6,520 nucleotides of DNA from CAYVDH01 sp964450355 (GTDB lineage Bacteria; Bacteroidota; Bacteroidia; NS11-12g; UBA955). A program made the position numbers and the translations under genes. Below the pieces are notes generated by a model, which was given only the letters and a program-made list of their open reading frames with translations, was not told the DNA's origin and made no database searches. This document shows positions 1-6,520 of this stretch, piece by piece (the first letter of the stretch is position 1; the number at the start of each line of letters is the position of its first letter). Location: NCBI GenBank assembly GCA_964450355.1, contig CAYVDH010000192.1:1-6520 (forward strand). The letters are read 5' to 3'.

Positions 1-49
1 GGATTTTAGAACTCAAATTTAAACCTTTTTTTCTAATGCGTAATCTGGG

Positions 50-1207
50 TTAATGTTTAAATGGTGCATTTTTTTTTAAAATTAAAAACACAAAAATTAT
101 TAATGATAAAATAGCTGAAAGTAAAAAGGCATTAAAAAATTGATTTGGATTGTTGTTGTATATCAATCCAGAAATGCCTGAACCTAAAATGACACCTACT
201 TCTAAAAAAATGAATAAGGTGCCAACAGCTTTTCCTTTTTTTCCTTCTTCTGCCAAATCTACTGCCCAAGCAAATAAAGAAGGTGAGAGCAAGCCAAATG
301 CAAACCCAAATAAAATAGCAGAAATAGCATAAAGATAAAATTCTGTTGAGAAAGCTAAAAACAGCATGCTTAAAAACAATAGAAAGACACCTATAGTCGA
401 TATTTTTTTTCTCCCGTATTTATCACTCCACCTGCCTGCAAAAAATCTAACAAATAATGAAAATGCAATGTAAATTACCATGTAAGTACCCTTGTTTTCA
501 ATGTTTAAATACTCAGAATAATCTCCAATTAAAGCTAAAATACAACCAGATGAAAATACAGCAAATACCATGACTATGCCTGGTAACCAAATTCTGGTTT
601 CAAAAACATCGCCTTTATTAACTTTTAATAAATTAAAATTAAATGTTTGTTTGTTTTTAATGACATCTTTTAAATTGATAAATATCACTAATGAAATGAA
701 CCCAAAAACTGAACTTAAAGTAAAAGTAGTAGTGATATCAAATTCTTTAGTTATAAAACTGCCAAACACCCAACCCATTGCGTTGCCAACATTGTTAAAT
801 ATGCCAATGATTCCCATAGCTTCGCCTCGTTTATGAAAAGGAACGATATCATCTGCAAATGAAGTAAAACCGGTAGGAGTGAAGCCAGCACTCAATCCAT
901 GAAATGCTCTGATTACAAAAAATAAAAAAACAAAAGGCAATATCAAATACAATGAACTAGCAATAGTAGCCACAATTCCTCCAATACACATCACTGGAAC
1001 TCGACCAATGGTATCACATAATTTCCCACTAATGGGTCTTAAAAGTAAAGCAGTAAAGGCAAAAGCTGGAATTATAAACCATTCGAGCTGTGAACCATTG
1101 ATGTGATTTAAAAGGACTGGTAAATCAGGCAATACCATGTTAAAGCTGCAAAAAAAGAACAAGCACGCTAAACACAATAACCAAAATTGCTTAGGATAAT
1201 CTGACAA
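50..1207 (-). CDS. Major facilitator superfamily (MFS) transporter, substrate unknown
   Basis: A 385-residue inner-membrane secondary transporter, the usual length for a 12-helix MFS protein. Hydrophobic segments lie at about 7-29, 42-57, 70-90, 91-112, 133-152, 160-178, 206-227, 240-257, 270-288, 290-312, 327-348 and 357-377, with a polar central loop at about 179-205 separating the two halves. Motif A appears in both halves: G61-K-L-C-D65-T-I-G68-R69 after helix 2, and G258-R-W-S-D262-K-Y-G265-R266 after helix 8. R100 with G104 and G108 resembles motif B, and the glycine-spaced stretch N139-V-G-N-A-M-G-W-V-F-G149 in helix 5 resembles the antiporter motif C, which hints at proton-driven efflux (inference). 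The start is TTG, 5 nt after the lepA stop; an in-frame TGA at 1217-1219 excludes a longer form, and the first ATG (residue 24) would cut into helix 1. The close spacing suggests co-transcription and translational coupling with lepA. The substrate cannot be read from the sequence. Confidence 0.93.
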   Translation of the reverse strand: MSDYPKQFWLLCLACLFFFCSFNMVLPDLPVLLNHINGSQLEWFIIPAFAFTALLLRPISGKLCDTIGRVPVMCIGGIVATIASSLYLILPFVFLFFVIRAFHGLSAGFTPTGFTSFADDIVPFHKRGEAMGIIGIFNNVGNAMGWVFGSFITKEFDITTTFTLSSVFGFISLVIFINLKDVIKNKQTFNFNLLKVNKGDVFETRIWLPGIVMVFAVFSSGCILALIGDYSEYLNIENKGTYMVIYIAFSLFVRFFAGRWSDKYGRKKISTIGVFLLFLSMLFLAFSTEFYLYAISAILFGFAFGLLSPSLFAWAVDLAEEGKKGKAVGTLFIFLEVGVILGSGISGLIYNNNPNQFFNAFLLSAILSLIIFVFLILKKNAPFKH

Positions 1208-1212
1208 ATGGT

Positions 1213-3003
1213 TTAATCATCAAGTTTTAATACAGCCATGAATGCAGACTGAGGAATTTCCACATTTCCTACTTGTCTCATTCTTTTCTTACCTTCTTTT
1301 TGTTTCTCTAATAATTTTCTTTTACGTGATATGTCACCACCATAACATTTGGCAGTAACATCTTTACGCAAAGCGCTAATTGTTTCTCTGGCAATAATTT
1401 TAGCACCTACACCAGCTTGAATTGCTATCTCAAATTGTTGCCTTGGAATTAAGTCTTTTAATTTTTTACATATTTTTTTACCTAAATCAAAAGCTCTGTC
1501 TCTATGTATAATTGAAGATAAAGCATCTACAATATCTTTGTTTAACATGATGTCCATTTTGACTAAATGAGACAATTTGTACTCAGTAGGACTGTAATCA
1601 AATGAAGCGTACCCTCTTGAAATCGATTTTAGTTTATCGTAAAAATCAAATACTACTTCTGCCAATGGCATTTCAAATGATAATTCTACTCTGTTAGTTG
1701 TTAAATAAATTTGATTTTTAATGATTCCTCTTTTCTCTATACACAATGCTATGATAGGTCCAACATAATCAGTGGCAGTTATTATGGTTGCGTTGATATA
1801 AGGCTCTTCCACATAATCAATATAATTTGGGTCGGGTAAATCACTAGGATTATTAACTTCTATGATGTCTCCTTTTTTAGTATAGGCTATGTAAGATACA
1901 TTGGGAACAGTAGTAATTACTGTCATTCCAAATTCTCTTTCCAATCTTTCTTGAATAATCTCCATGTGCAGCATGCCTAAAAATCCACATCGGAAACCAA
2001 AACCCAATGCTGCTGAACTTTCGGGTTCAAAAACTAAGGAGGCATCGTTCAGTTGTAACTTGCCCATGCTGTCTCTTAATTCCTCATAGTCTTCAGTATC
2101 TACTGGGTAAATTCCCGCAAATACCATAGGTTTCACATCTTCAAATCCTTTGATAGCTTCTTCAGTAGGATTCAGTAAATGAGTTATGGTGTCACCAACT
2201 TTTACCTCTTTTGCTTGTTTTATTCCAGTGATAATATATCCAACATCTCCCGCCAAAACTTCATTTCTTGGTTCCATTTCTAGTCTCAATACACCTACTT
2301 CATCAGCGAAGTATTCACTGTCGGTGTTCATGAATTTTACTCTGTCACCTTTTTTGATGGTTCCATTTAATATCTTATAATAAGCTATAATTCCTCTGAA
2401 AGAATTGAAAACAGAATCAAAAATCAATGCTTTTAATTTTTCATTGGTGTCACCTTTGGGAGATGGCACTCGATCTATAATTGCTCTTAAAATATCAAGC
2501 ACCCCCATACCAGTTTTACCACTTGCTGGAATTACTGAATCAGGGTCGCAACCAATTAAATCTACTATTTGGTCAGTTACCTCTTCTGGCATAGCACCTG
2601 GTAAATCCATTTTATTTAATATAGGGATGATTTCTAAACCGTGATCAATTGCTAAATACAAATTGCTAATGGTTTGTGCTTGGATACCTTGAGAAGCATC
2701 TACAATTAAAAGAGCACCTTCGCAAGCAGCAATACTTCTACTAACCTCGTAACTGAAATCAACATGTCCAGGAGTATCAATTAAGTTTAAAACGTATTTT
2801 TTTCCATCCAAAATGTAATCCATTTGTATGGCATGACTTTTAATGGTAATACCTCTTTCCCTTTCCAAATCCATGTTGTCAAGAACCTGATTCATCATTT
2901 CTCTTTTAGAAACTGTTTGTGTATATTCCAACAAGCGGTCGGCTAATGTACTTTTACCGTGGTCGATATGAGCAATGATACAAAAATTACGAATGTGCTG
3001 CAT
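1213..3003 (-). CDS. lepA: Elongation factor 4 (LepA), ribosome-associated GTPase
   Basis: A complete 596-residue LepA/EF4, the normal family length. This translational GTPase is related to EF-G; it acts on 70S ribosomes and has been linked to back-translocation, recovery of stalled ribosomes and 30S assembly. The G domain is intact: P-loop AHIDHGKST at 11-19, switch I RERGITI near 48-54, DTPGH at 76-80, NKMD at 130-133 and SGKTG near 161-165. The EF-G-like domains follow, including the family-specific block GFGFRCGFLGMLHMEIIQER near 333-352 and the domain V stretch KSISRGYASFDYSP near 458-471. The C-terminal domain unique to LepA is present from about 553, with CYGGDISRKRKLLEKQKEGK and the ending IPQSAFMAVLKLDD; EF-G domain IV is absent, as expected. 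The ATG start gives the canonical N-terminus MQHIRNFCIIAHIDHGKST. It lies 61 nt after the lptD stop and 5 nt before the MFS start, so it is probably the middle gene of a minus-strand unit. Nothing is truncated or unusual. Confidence 0.98.
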   Translation of the reverse strand: MQHIRNFCIIAHIDHGKSTLADRLLEYTQTVSKREMMNQVLDNMDLERERGITIKSHAIQMDYILDGKKYVLNLIDTPGHVDFSYEVSRSIAACEGALLIVDASQGIQAQTISNLYLAIDHGLEIIPILNKMDLPGAMPEEVTDQIVDLIGCDPDSVIPASGKTGMGVLDILRAIIDRVPSPKGDTNEKLKALIFDSVFNSFRGIIAYYKILNGTIKKGDRVKFMNTDSEYFADEVGVLRLEMEPRNEVLAGDVGYIITGIKQAKEVKVGDTITHLLNPTEEAIKGFEDVKPMVFAGIYPVDTEDYEELRDSMGKLQLNDASLVFEPESSAALGFGFRCGFLGMLHMEIIQERLEREFGMTVITTVPNVSYIAYTKKGDIIEVNNPSDLPDPNYIDYVEEPYINATIITATDYVGPIIALCIEKRGIIKNQIYLTTNRVELSFEMPLAEVVFDFYDKLKSISRGYASFDYSPTEYKLSHLVKMDIMLNKDIVDALSSIIHRDRAFDLGKKICKKLKDLIPRQQFEIAIQAGVGAKIIARETISALRKDVTAKCYGGDISRKRKLLEKQKEGKKRMRQVGNVEIPQSAFMAVLKLDD

Positions 3004-3064
3004 TTTAAATAAAGCGCGAAAATACTCAATTTAAATCACAACAGAAAAAATGAAATAAAATTAA

Positions 3065-5698
3065 TTAATTGTCGTACCAGAATCTACGTTTGTTCACTTT
3101 CAAACTCTGCAACATAGAGCTGTTAGCGTACAATGAAAAGGTAAAACTTTTTCTTATACCATCAGGAATCCAACTGAAATTTAGAGCCCAACAATGCAAA
3201 CTTCTACTGATGTCAATTTGTGTGTATGAAATTTTCTTTTGATCAAAATCATATCCACTTCTACAACCTACTTTCCATTTTGGTGTTAAATTAAAACTTC
3301 CTCCTGCGGATAGGTTGTGTGTGTATCTTGATTTGTAGTTGTTTAAACTGTAGTTAATGGAATAATTAAAATCAATATCCCAATTGGAGTTAAAATTAAC
3401 ATAACCATAAGGGTCTAACATCATTGCCCTAAGCTCACCAGATTCTAATTCATTTTTTGGTTTGTAGGCAGTATCATTTTTTTTCTTTTTAGCAAACATT
3501 GCTTCATTTATTCTGGTAGCTGTTTGAATGTATGCACTGGTAGTAGCTCCTAATCTTTTGCCTTTTAAAATCTCTAATTCATTAATGTATCTGTTTCCAT
3601 TTTTTTGATAAGGGTTAACTGTGGCAGATGCATTAATACTCACTAAATCGTATAACCTTGTAAAAGTACTAAATGTAAGGTTTGAAAGTTTAAAACTGTC
3701 GGCTAAAAAATTGTAATTACCATTGAAAGAAAAATTTTCTAATAACATTTTGTTTTCATAAGCAGGAACTGAATCTGTTTTTTTAAGCATTTTAGCTTGG
3801 ATGCTGTTGGCTATACTGAATGTAATCAAACCTTGCTTGCCCCTGCCTGGAAGACCCTTAATCCCTTGTTCAAATTTGCTGTATATTGCTTTTCTACCAA
3901 ATGTATCCACTTGAATAGAGTCGCTATAAAAACCGTATTTTTTTTCACTAAAATCTGGGCGATAAGCAATGCCAACATTGGGAGTAATGGTGTGTCTAAG
4001 TGCTTTTATTTTCTTTTTATCAAATTGATACGTTCCAAATATTTGAGTACCGATATTTCCCGAAGTGCCATATTCATATGCTCTACTAAATCCATTGTGG
4101 TATATTGTGTCAATTTTTTTATTGGTAGTGTTCCAGTTTTTTTCTATTGTTTCAAAATACCAAAATTCTTGGTAGCTAACACTTGGAGTAAATGAAAAAT
4201 GATTTCTAAAAAACTTATATGAACCCAAAGTAATAGGGAAGGAGTGTAATATACCCTGCCTAAAAGATTCGTGTGATTTTAGCTTTGTAGGCAATATGGA
4301 AGCTTCGCCTAGCACAAGTTTTTTGAGAGGTTCAAGAGTAAAAAATAAACTGTCTTTTACGTTGATTCTGTTGTCTAAACTACCTTGATAACTGATACCA
4401 AAATCTTTAAATGGACTGTATTTTCCCTTATTATTTGGTTTAGTAAATGGAGTAATACGTTGTATGTTTAAATTCAAACTTGGAAGGGTTAAACTAAAGT
4501 CTTTTGTTTGAGTATTTTGGGAATGCATAGCATTCACAGAAAGGTTGACTTTATTTCTCAAAAGCATTTTAGAATAAGTAACCGATGAAGTGAAAATGTT
4601 ATTTACAATTTGAGTTGGATTTAAAGAATTTAATTGTGCAAAATTGTTTTTTTGAATATTGACATTGGCATTGAAAGTTGTTCCTGGTCTTGCTTTTGCA
4701 TCCTGTCTGTGATCCCATCTAATGCTAAAAGATTTAGTAGAATTGGATTTAAAATTGGGATCTTCTCTCTCACCATTTAAAAATTTAGAATATTCTAAGC
4801 CTAAATTTCCATTGTATTTATATTTTTTTGCATACCTTGAATTTGAAGCTAATTTGAAGCTTCCTCTAAAATAAGCATCACCAGTGATGGTTTGGTCAAA
4901 TTTTTCACTGATTGCAAAATAATACCCGATGTTTCTTAAGTAGGGGCCATAAGCACCGCTCATTCCATATTCAAAAGGTGTGATGCCACTTTTTTGTCCT
5001 TTTTTAGTTGGGAAAATTCCAAATGGAACATACAATGGTGTAGGCACATCTTCTATCACTAAATTTGAAGGTCCAAAAACCACTTTGTTGTCTGGAATGA
5101 TTTTAATTCGACTTGCTGAAATATGAAAATGAGGATGGGGGTTACTACAAGTAGTGTATTTATTTTCTACACCATAAATGCTTTTGTCCTCATCACGTAA
5201 TATTTTTTCACTGTGTATGTAGCCTTCACCTTCTTTCATGATGATGCCATAAGTTCTACCTCTTTTGCTTTCAAAGTTATACACCATGGTATCTGCATCA
5301 GTTTGGCGTTCACCATCATCAAAATGCGGTTTGTCCACGTACCTGCCAATGCTGTCAATTCTTCCTTTTGCTAGCAATTCTCTACGATCAAAATCAACAA
5401 TAATCAAGGCGGAATTAAGTGTTAATCCATCGTATTTTACTTCTGCATTTCCATATAGATAAGCTTTTTTTGCTTTGATGTCAAAATACACAGAATCTTT
5501 TGCTTTGTATTCAATGATGCTTTCAATAGCGTCTTTAGAAATGCGAAAGGTGTCGTTTGGTATTGTTTTTGATTTAAGTGTATCAATGAGATTAACAGAC
5601 TGTGATTTTGCATCAAATGTGTATAGTATCAAGAACGATAAAGCCAATATCCACACTTTTTTTGGGAGATTATTTGTTTTGATTGGAGTAATATGCAA
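3065..5698 (-). CDS. lptD: LPS-assembly outer-membrane protein LptD (Bacteroidota type)
   Basis: LptD is the outer-membrane barrel that, with lipoprotein LptE, inserts LPS into the outer leaflet at the end of the Lpt bridge. From the TTG at 5698 the protein is about 877 residues. It has a signal peptide (basic N-terminus with K13-K14, hydrophobic 15-28, cleavage probably near 30-33) and an OstA/LptA-like beta-jellyroll at about 68-205, with YLYGNAEVKYDGL, IIVDFD and MVYNFESKRGRTYG. The junction YTTC184 to GPSNLVIEDVPTPLYVPFG follows, then a long beta-barrel with many YN-, F- and S-rich strands to the end. The C-terminus has RSLHC836WALNFSW, which aligns with the CCWA region of proteobacterial LptD, and the last residues RRFWYDN are typical of Bacteroidota homologues. 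No ATG exists between the signal peptide and the 5' half of the divergent amidase. Alternative starts are TTG at 5722 (885 residues) and GTG at 5656 (863 residues, weak n-region). The frame remains open to 6136, but that part is antisense to the amidase and encodes no recognisable domain. Confidence 0.93.
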   Translation of the reverse strand: MHITPIKTNNLPKKVWILALSFLILYTFDAKSQSVNLIDTLKSKTIPNDTFRISKDAIESIIEYKAKDSVYFDIKAKKAYLYGNAEVKYDGLTLNSALIIVDFDRRELLAKGRIDSIGRYVDKPHFDDGERQTDADTMVYNFESKRGRTYGIIMKEGEGYIHSEKILRDEDKSIYGVENKYTTCSNPHPHFHISASRIKIIPDNKVVFGPSNLVIEDVPTPLYVPFGIFPTKKGQKSGITPFEYGMSGAYGPYLRNIGYYFAISEKFDQTITGDAYFRGSFKLASNSRYAKKYKYNGNLGLEYSKFLNGEREDPNFKSNSTKSFSIRWDHRQDAKARPGTTFNANVNIQKNNFAQLNSLNPTQIVNNIFTSSVTYSKMLLRNKVNLSVNAMHSQNTQTKDFSLTLPSLNLNIQRITPFTKPNNKGKYSPFKDFGISYQGSLDNRINVKDSLFFTLEPLKKLVLGEASILPTKLKSHESFRQGILHSFPITLGSYKFFRNHFSFTPSVSYQEFWYFETIEKNWNTTNKKIDTIYHNGFSRAYEYGTSGNIGTQIFGTYQFDKKKIKALRHTITPNVGIAYRPDFSEKKYGFYSDSIQVDTFGRKAIYSKFEQGIKGLPGRGKQGLITFSIANSIQAKMLKKTDSVPAYENKMLLENFSFNGNYNFLADSFKLSNLTFSTFTRLYDLVSINASATVNPYQKNGNRYINELEILKGKRLGATTSAYIQTATRINEAMFAKKKKNDTAYKPKNELESGELRAMMLDPYGYVNFNSNWDIDFNYSINYSLNNYKSRYTHNLSAGGSFNLTPKWKVGCRSGYDFDQKKISYTQIDISRSLHCWALNFSWIPDGIRKSFTFSLYANSSMLQSLKVNKRRFWYDN

Positions 5699-5719
5699 AG
5701 ACTTGTCTTTAATTTTGCA
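5694..5719. repeat. Nested inverted repeats in the lptD/amidase divergent region (possible operator)
   Basis: Two overlapping perfect inverted repeats are visible. The inner one is AAAGAC-TT-GTCTTT (5697-5710), with 6-bp arms and a 2-bp centre. The outer one pairs TGCAAA (5694-5699) with TTTGCA (5714-5719) around a 14-bp middle. The element covers the amidase -7 box, the predicted lptD transcription start and the lptD TTG start codon. It could be a protein-binding site or, in the lptD transcript, a small hairpin around the start codon. In AT-rich DNA, 6-bp palindromes are common, so function is only inferred. Confidence 0.3.
5710..5717 (+). promoter_or_regulatory. Candidate -7 promoter element (TAATTTTG) for the amidase gene
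   Basis: TAATTTTG is an exact match to the Bacteroidota -7 consensus TAnnTTTG and lies 36 nt upstream of the amidase ATG. Transcription would start near 5722-5724, giving a leader of about 30 nt. The -33 element is weak: the nearest TTG (5683-5685) is 24 bp upstream, longer than the usual spacing. There is no Shine-Dalgarno sequence before the ATG, only A-rich sequence, as is normal in this phylum. Confidence 0.45.
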
Positions 5720-5751
5720 CAAAAGTAATTTAAAAAATTGAATTGAATAAA
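5720..5751 (-). promoter_or_regulatory. Candidate promoter for lptD (TTTA-N20-TACTTTTG)
   Basis: On the minus strand, TACTTTTG at 5727-5720 matches the -7 consensus TAnnTTTG exactly. TTTA at 5751-5748 is a three-out-of-four match to the -33 TTTG with a 20-bp spacer. The predicted transcript begins near 5715-5713, giving a leader of about 16 nt to the TTG at 5698. This would exclude the alternative TTG at 5722, which lies inside the promoter itself. The -33 box abuts the amidase start codon. Confidence 0.45.
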
Positions 5752-5753
5752 CG

Positions 5754-6520
5754 ATGAAAAACAAAATTTTAACATTAACAACTATTTTATTTTTATTCTC
5801 TTCATTTAACCATGTTGACACAGTATTCAATGTAGTAGTGATTGATGCAGGGCATGGTGGAAAAGATCCTGGATGCAATGGAGGAGATAGTAAAGAAAAA
5901 GAAGTAACGCTTGCAATAGCTTTAAAACTTGGCAAGCTTATAGAGGATAGTATGCCAGGAGTGAAAGTTGTATATACACGTAAAACAGATAAATTCATTG
6001 AATTAAGTGAGCGTAGTAATATAGCTAACAAAAACAATGCCGACCTTTTTATCAGCATACATTGCAATGCCAACGACAAAAAAGAGCCTAATGGTACAGA
6101 GACATATTTAATGGGTTTGCATAAAAATGAGGGCAATCTTGCAGTATCAAAAAGAGAAAATGAAGTGATATTGTTAGAAAGTGATTATAAAACCAATAAA
6201 GCTTACGAGGGGTTTGACCCCAATTCACCAGTTGGACATATTATATTGAATTTATTACAAAATGCTTACAGAAAACAAAGTATAAAATTTGCAGGATTTG
6301 TAGAAGAAGAATTCAAAAAGAACAGTTCATTAACAAGCAGAGGTGTCAAGGAAGCAGGTTTTTTAGTGTTATGGAAAACAGCCATGCCAGGAGTATTGAT
6401 TGAAACAGGTTTTTTGACCAATGAAAAAGACCGAAAAGTATTGTCTAAAGACAGTGGACAAACAGTGATGGCCAACTCCATATTTAATGCGGTAAAAAAA
6501 TACAAGAAAGTTCATTCTAC
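5754..6520 (+). CDS. N-acetylmuramoyl-L-alanine amidase (Amidase_3 family), 3' end beyond window
   Basis: A zinc-dependent peptidoglycan amidase that cleaves the bond between MurNAc and L-Ala of the stem peptide, acting outside the cytoplasmic membrane. The frame is open from ATG 5754 to the window edge (255 codons visible, no stop). A short hydrophobic segment at 5-18 is a probable signal peptide. The Amidase_3 signature is complete: zinc ligands H34 (VVIDAGHGGKDPG), E48 (SKEKEVTLAIALKLG) and H103 (LFISIHCNA), and catalytic E217 (GVLIETGFLTN). The R76 and R87 regions (YTRKTD, LSERSNIAN) and GTETYLMG at 114-121 are also typical. An insert at about 122-190, with SKRENEVILLESDY and an amphipathic stretch up to EEEFKKN, matches the position of the autoinhibitory helix of AmiB/AmiC-type amidases, so activation by a partner such as a LytM-domain protein is plausible (inference). 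It is divergent from lptD across a 55-bp gap. Any C-terminal extension is not visible. Confidence 0.95.
   Translation, partial: MKNKILTLTTILFLFSSFNHVDTVFNVVVIDAGHGGKDPGCNGGDSKEKEVTLAIALKLGKLIEDSMPGVKVVYTRKTDKFIELSERSNIANKNNADLFISIHCNANDKKEPNGTETYLMGLHKNEGNLAVSKRENEVILLESDYKTNKAYEGFDPNSPVGHIILNLLQNAYRKQSIKFAGFVEEEFKKNSSLTSRGVKEAGFLVLWKTAMPGVLIETGFLTNEKDRKVLSKDSGQTVMANSIFNAVKKYKKVHS

Noticed and set aside
1..49. Search for a terminator after the MFS gene
   Set aside because: No convincing GC-rich stem followed by a T-run on the minus strand is visible in these 49 bases.
3017..3024. TATTTTCG on the minus strand upstream of lepA as a promoter -7 box
   Set aside because: It has one mismatch in the critical TTTG part, and the nearest TTG upstream is only 14 bp away, so it is too weak to call.
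3477..3490. Homopolymer run (T8-C-T5 on the plus strand; Lys codons AAA/AAG in lptD) as a slippage or phase-variation site
   Set aside because: The frame is intact on both sides and encodes a short lysine loop; such A-runs are common in this AT-rich sequence and nothing suggests programmed slippage.
3797..4195. 132-codon plus-strand open frame inside lptD
   Set aside because: It is antisense to conserved-looking barrel sequence, with low-complexity cysteine- and phenylalanine-rich composition and no recognisable domain; it is a shadow frame.
5754..6136. Minus-strand upstream extension of the lptD frame, starting with ATG at 6136
   Set aside because: It is antisense to the amidase region holding H34, E48 and H103; it has no domain and would remove the signal peptide from the N-terminus of LptD.
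6266..6505. 79-codon minus-strand open frame at the right edge
   Set aside because: It is a shadow of the amidase catalytic region on the opposite strand and resembles no known protein.

Overview
The window looks like chromosomal core DNA from an AT-rich member of the Bacteroidota. The evidence is an LptD of the Bacteroidota type (OstA-like N-terminus, C-terminal HCW motif, terminal RRFWYDN), a matching Bacteroidota-type cell-wall amidase, start codons without Shine-Dalgarno sequences, and TAnnTTTG promoter elements. I cannot place it more finely from sequence alone. There is no mobile element, CRISPR array, rRNA or tRNA, and no sign of recent transfer.

Layout: three genes run on the minus strand and one partial gene on the plus strand. 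Reading from right to left on the minus strand they are lptD (about 5698 to 3065), lepA (3003 to 1213) and a 12-helix MFS transporter (1207 to 50). The gaps are 61 nt and 5 nt with no visible terminator, so lptD-lepA-MFS may be one transcription unit; lepA-MFS very probably is. On the plus strand an N-acetylmuramoyl-L-alanine amidase starts at 5754 and runs off the right edge. The 1-49 edge holds no supported feature.

The most informative stretch is the roughly 55-bp divergent intergenic region between lptD and the amidase. It carries two TAnnTTTG-type -7 elements on opposite strands only 2 bp apart, and two nested inverted repeats. The outer-membrane LPS-insertion gene and the peptidoglycan hydrolase gene may therefore compete for RNA polymerase or share a regulator. 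The longest reading frame covering lptD extends to 6136, but that extension is antisense to the amidase and is an artefact. The real lptD start must be a non-ATG codon, most simply the TTG at 5698.

Functionally, the window pairs two envelope-biogenesis genes (LPS export to the outer membrane, peptidoglycan remodelling) with the translation factor LepA/EF4 and an uncharacterised exporter-like permease. I found no convincing previously undescribed system. The points worth checking are the divergent regulatory region, the non-ATG starts, the reduced cysteine set of LptD and the probable autoinhibitory insert of the amidase.
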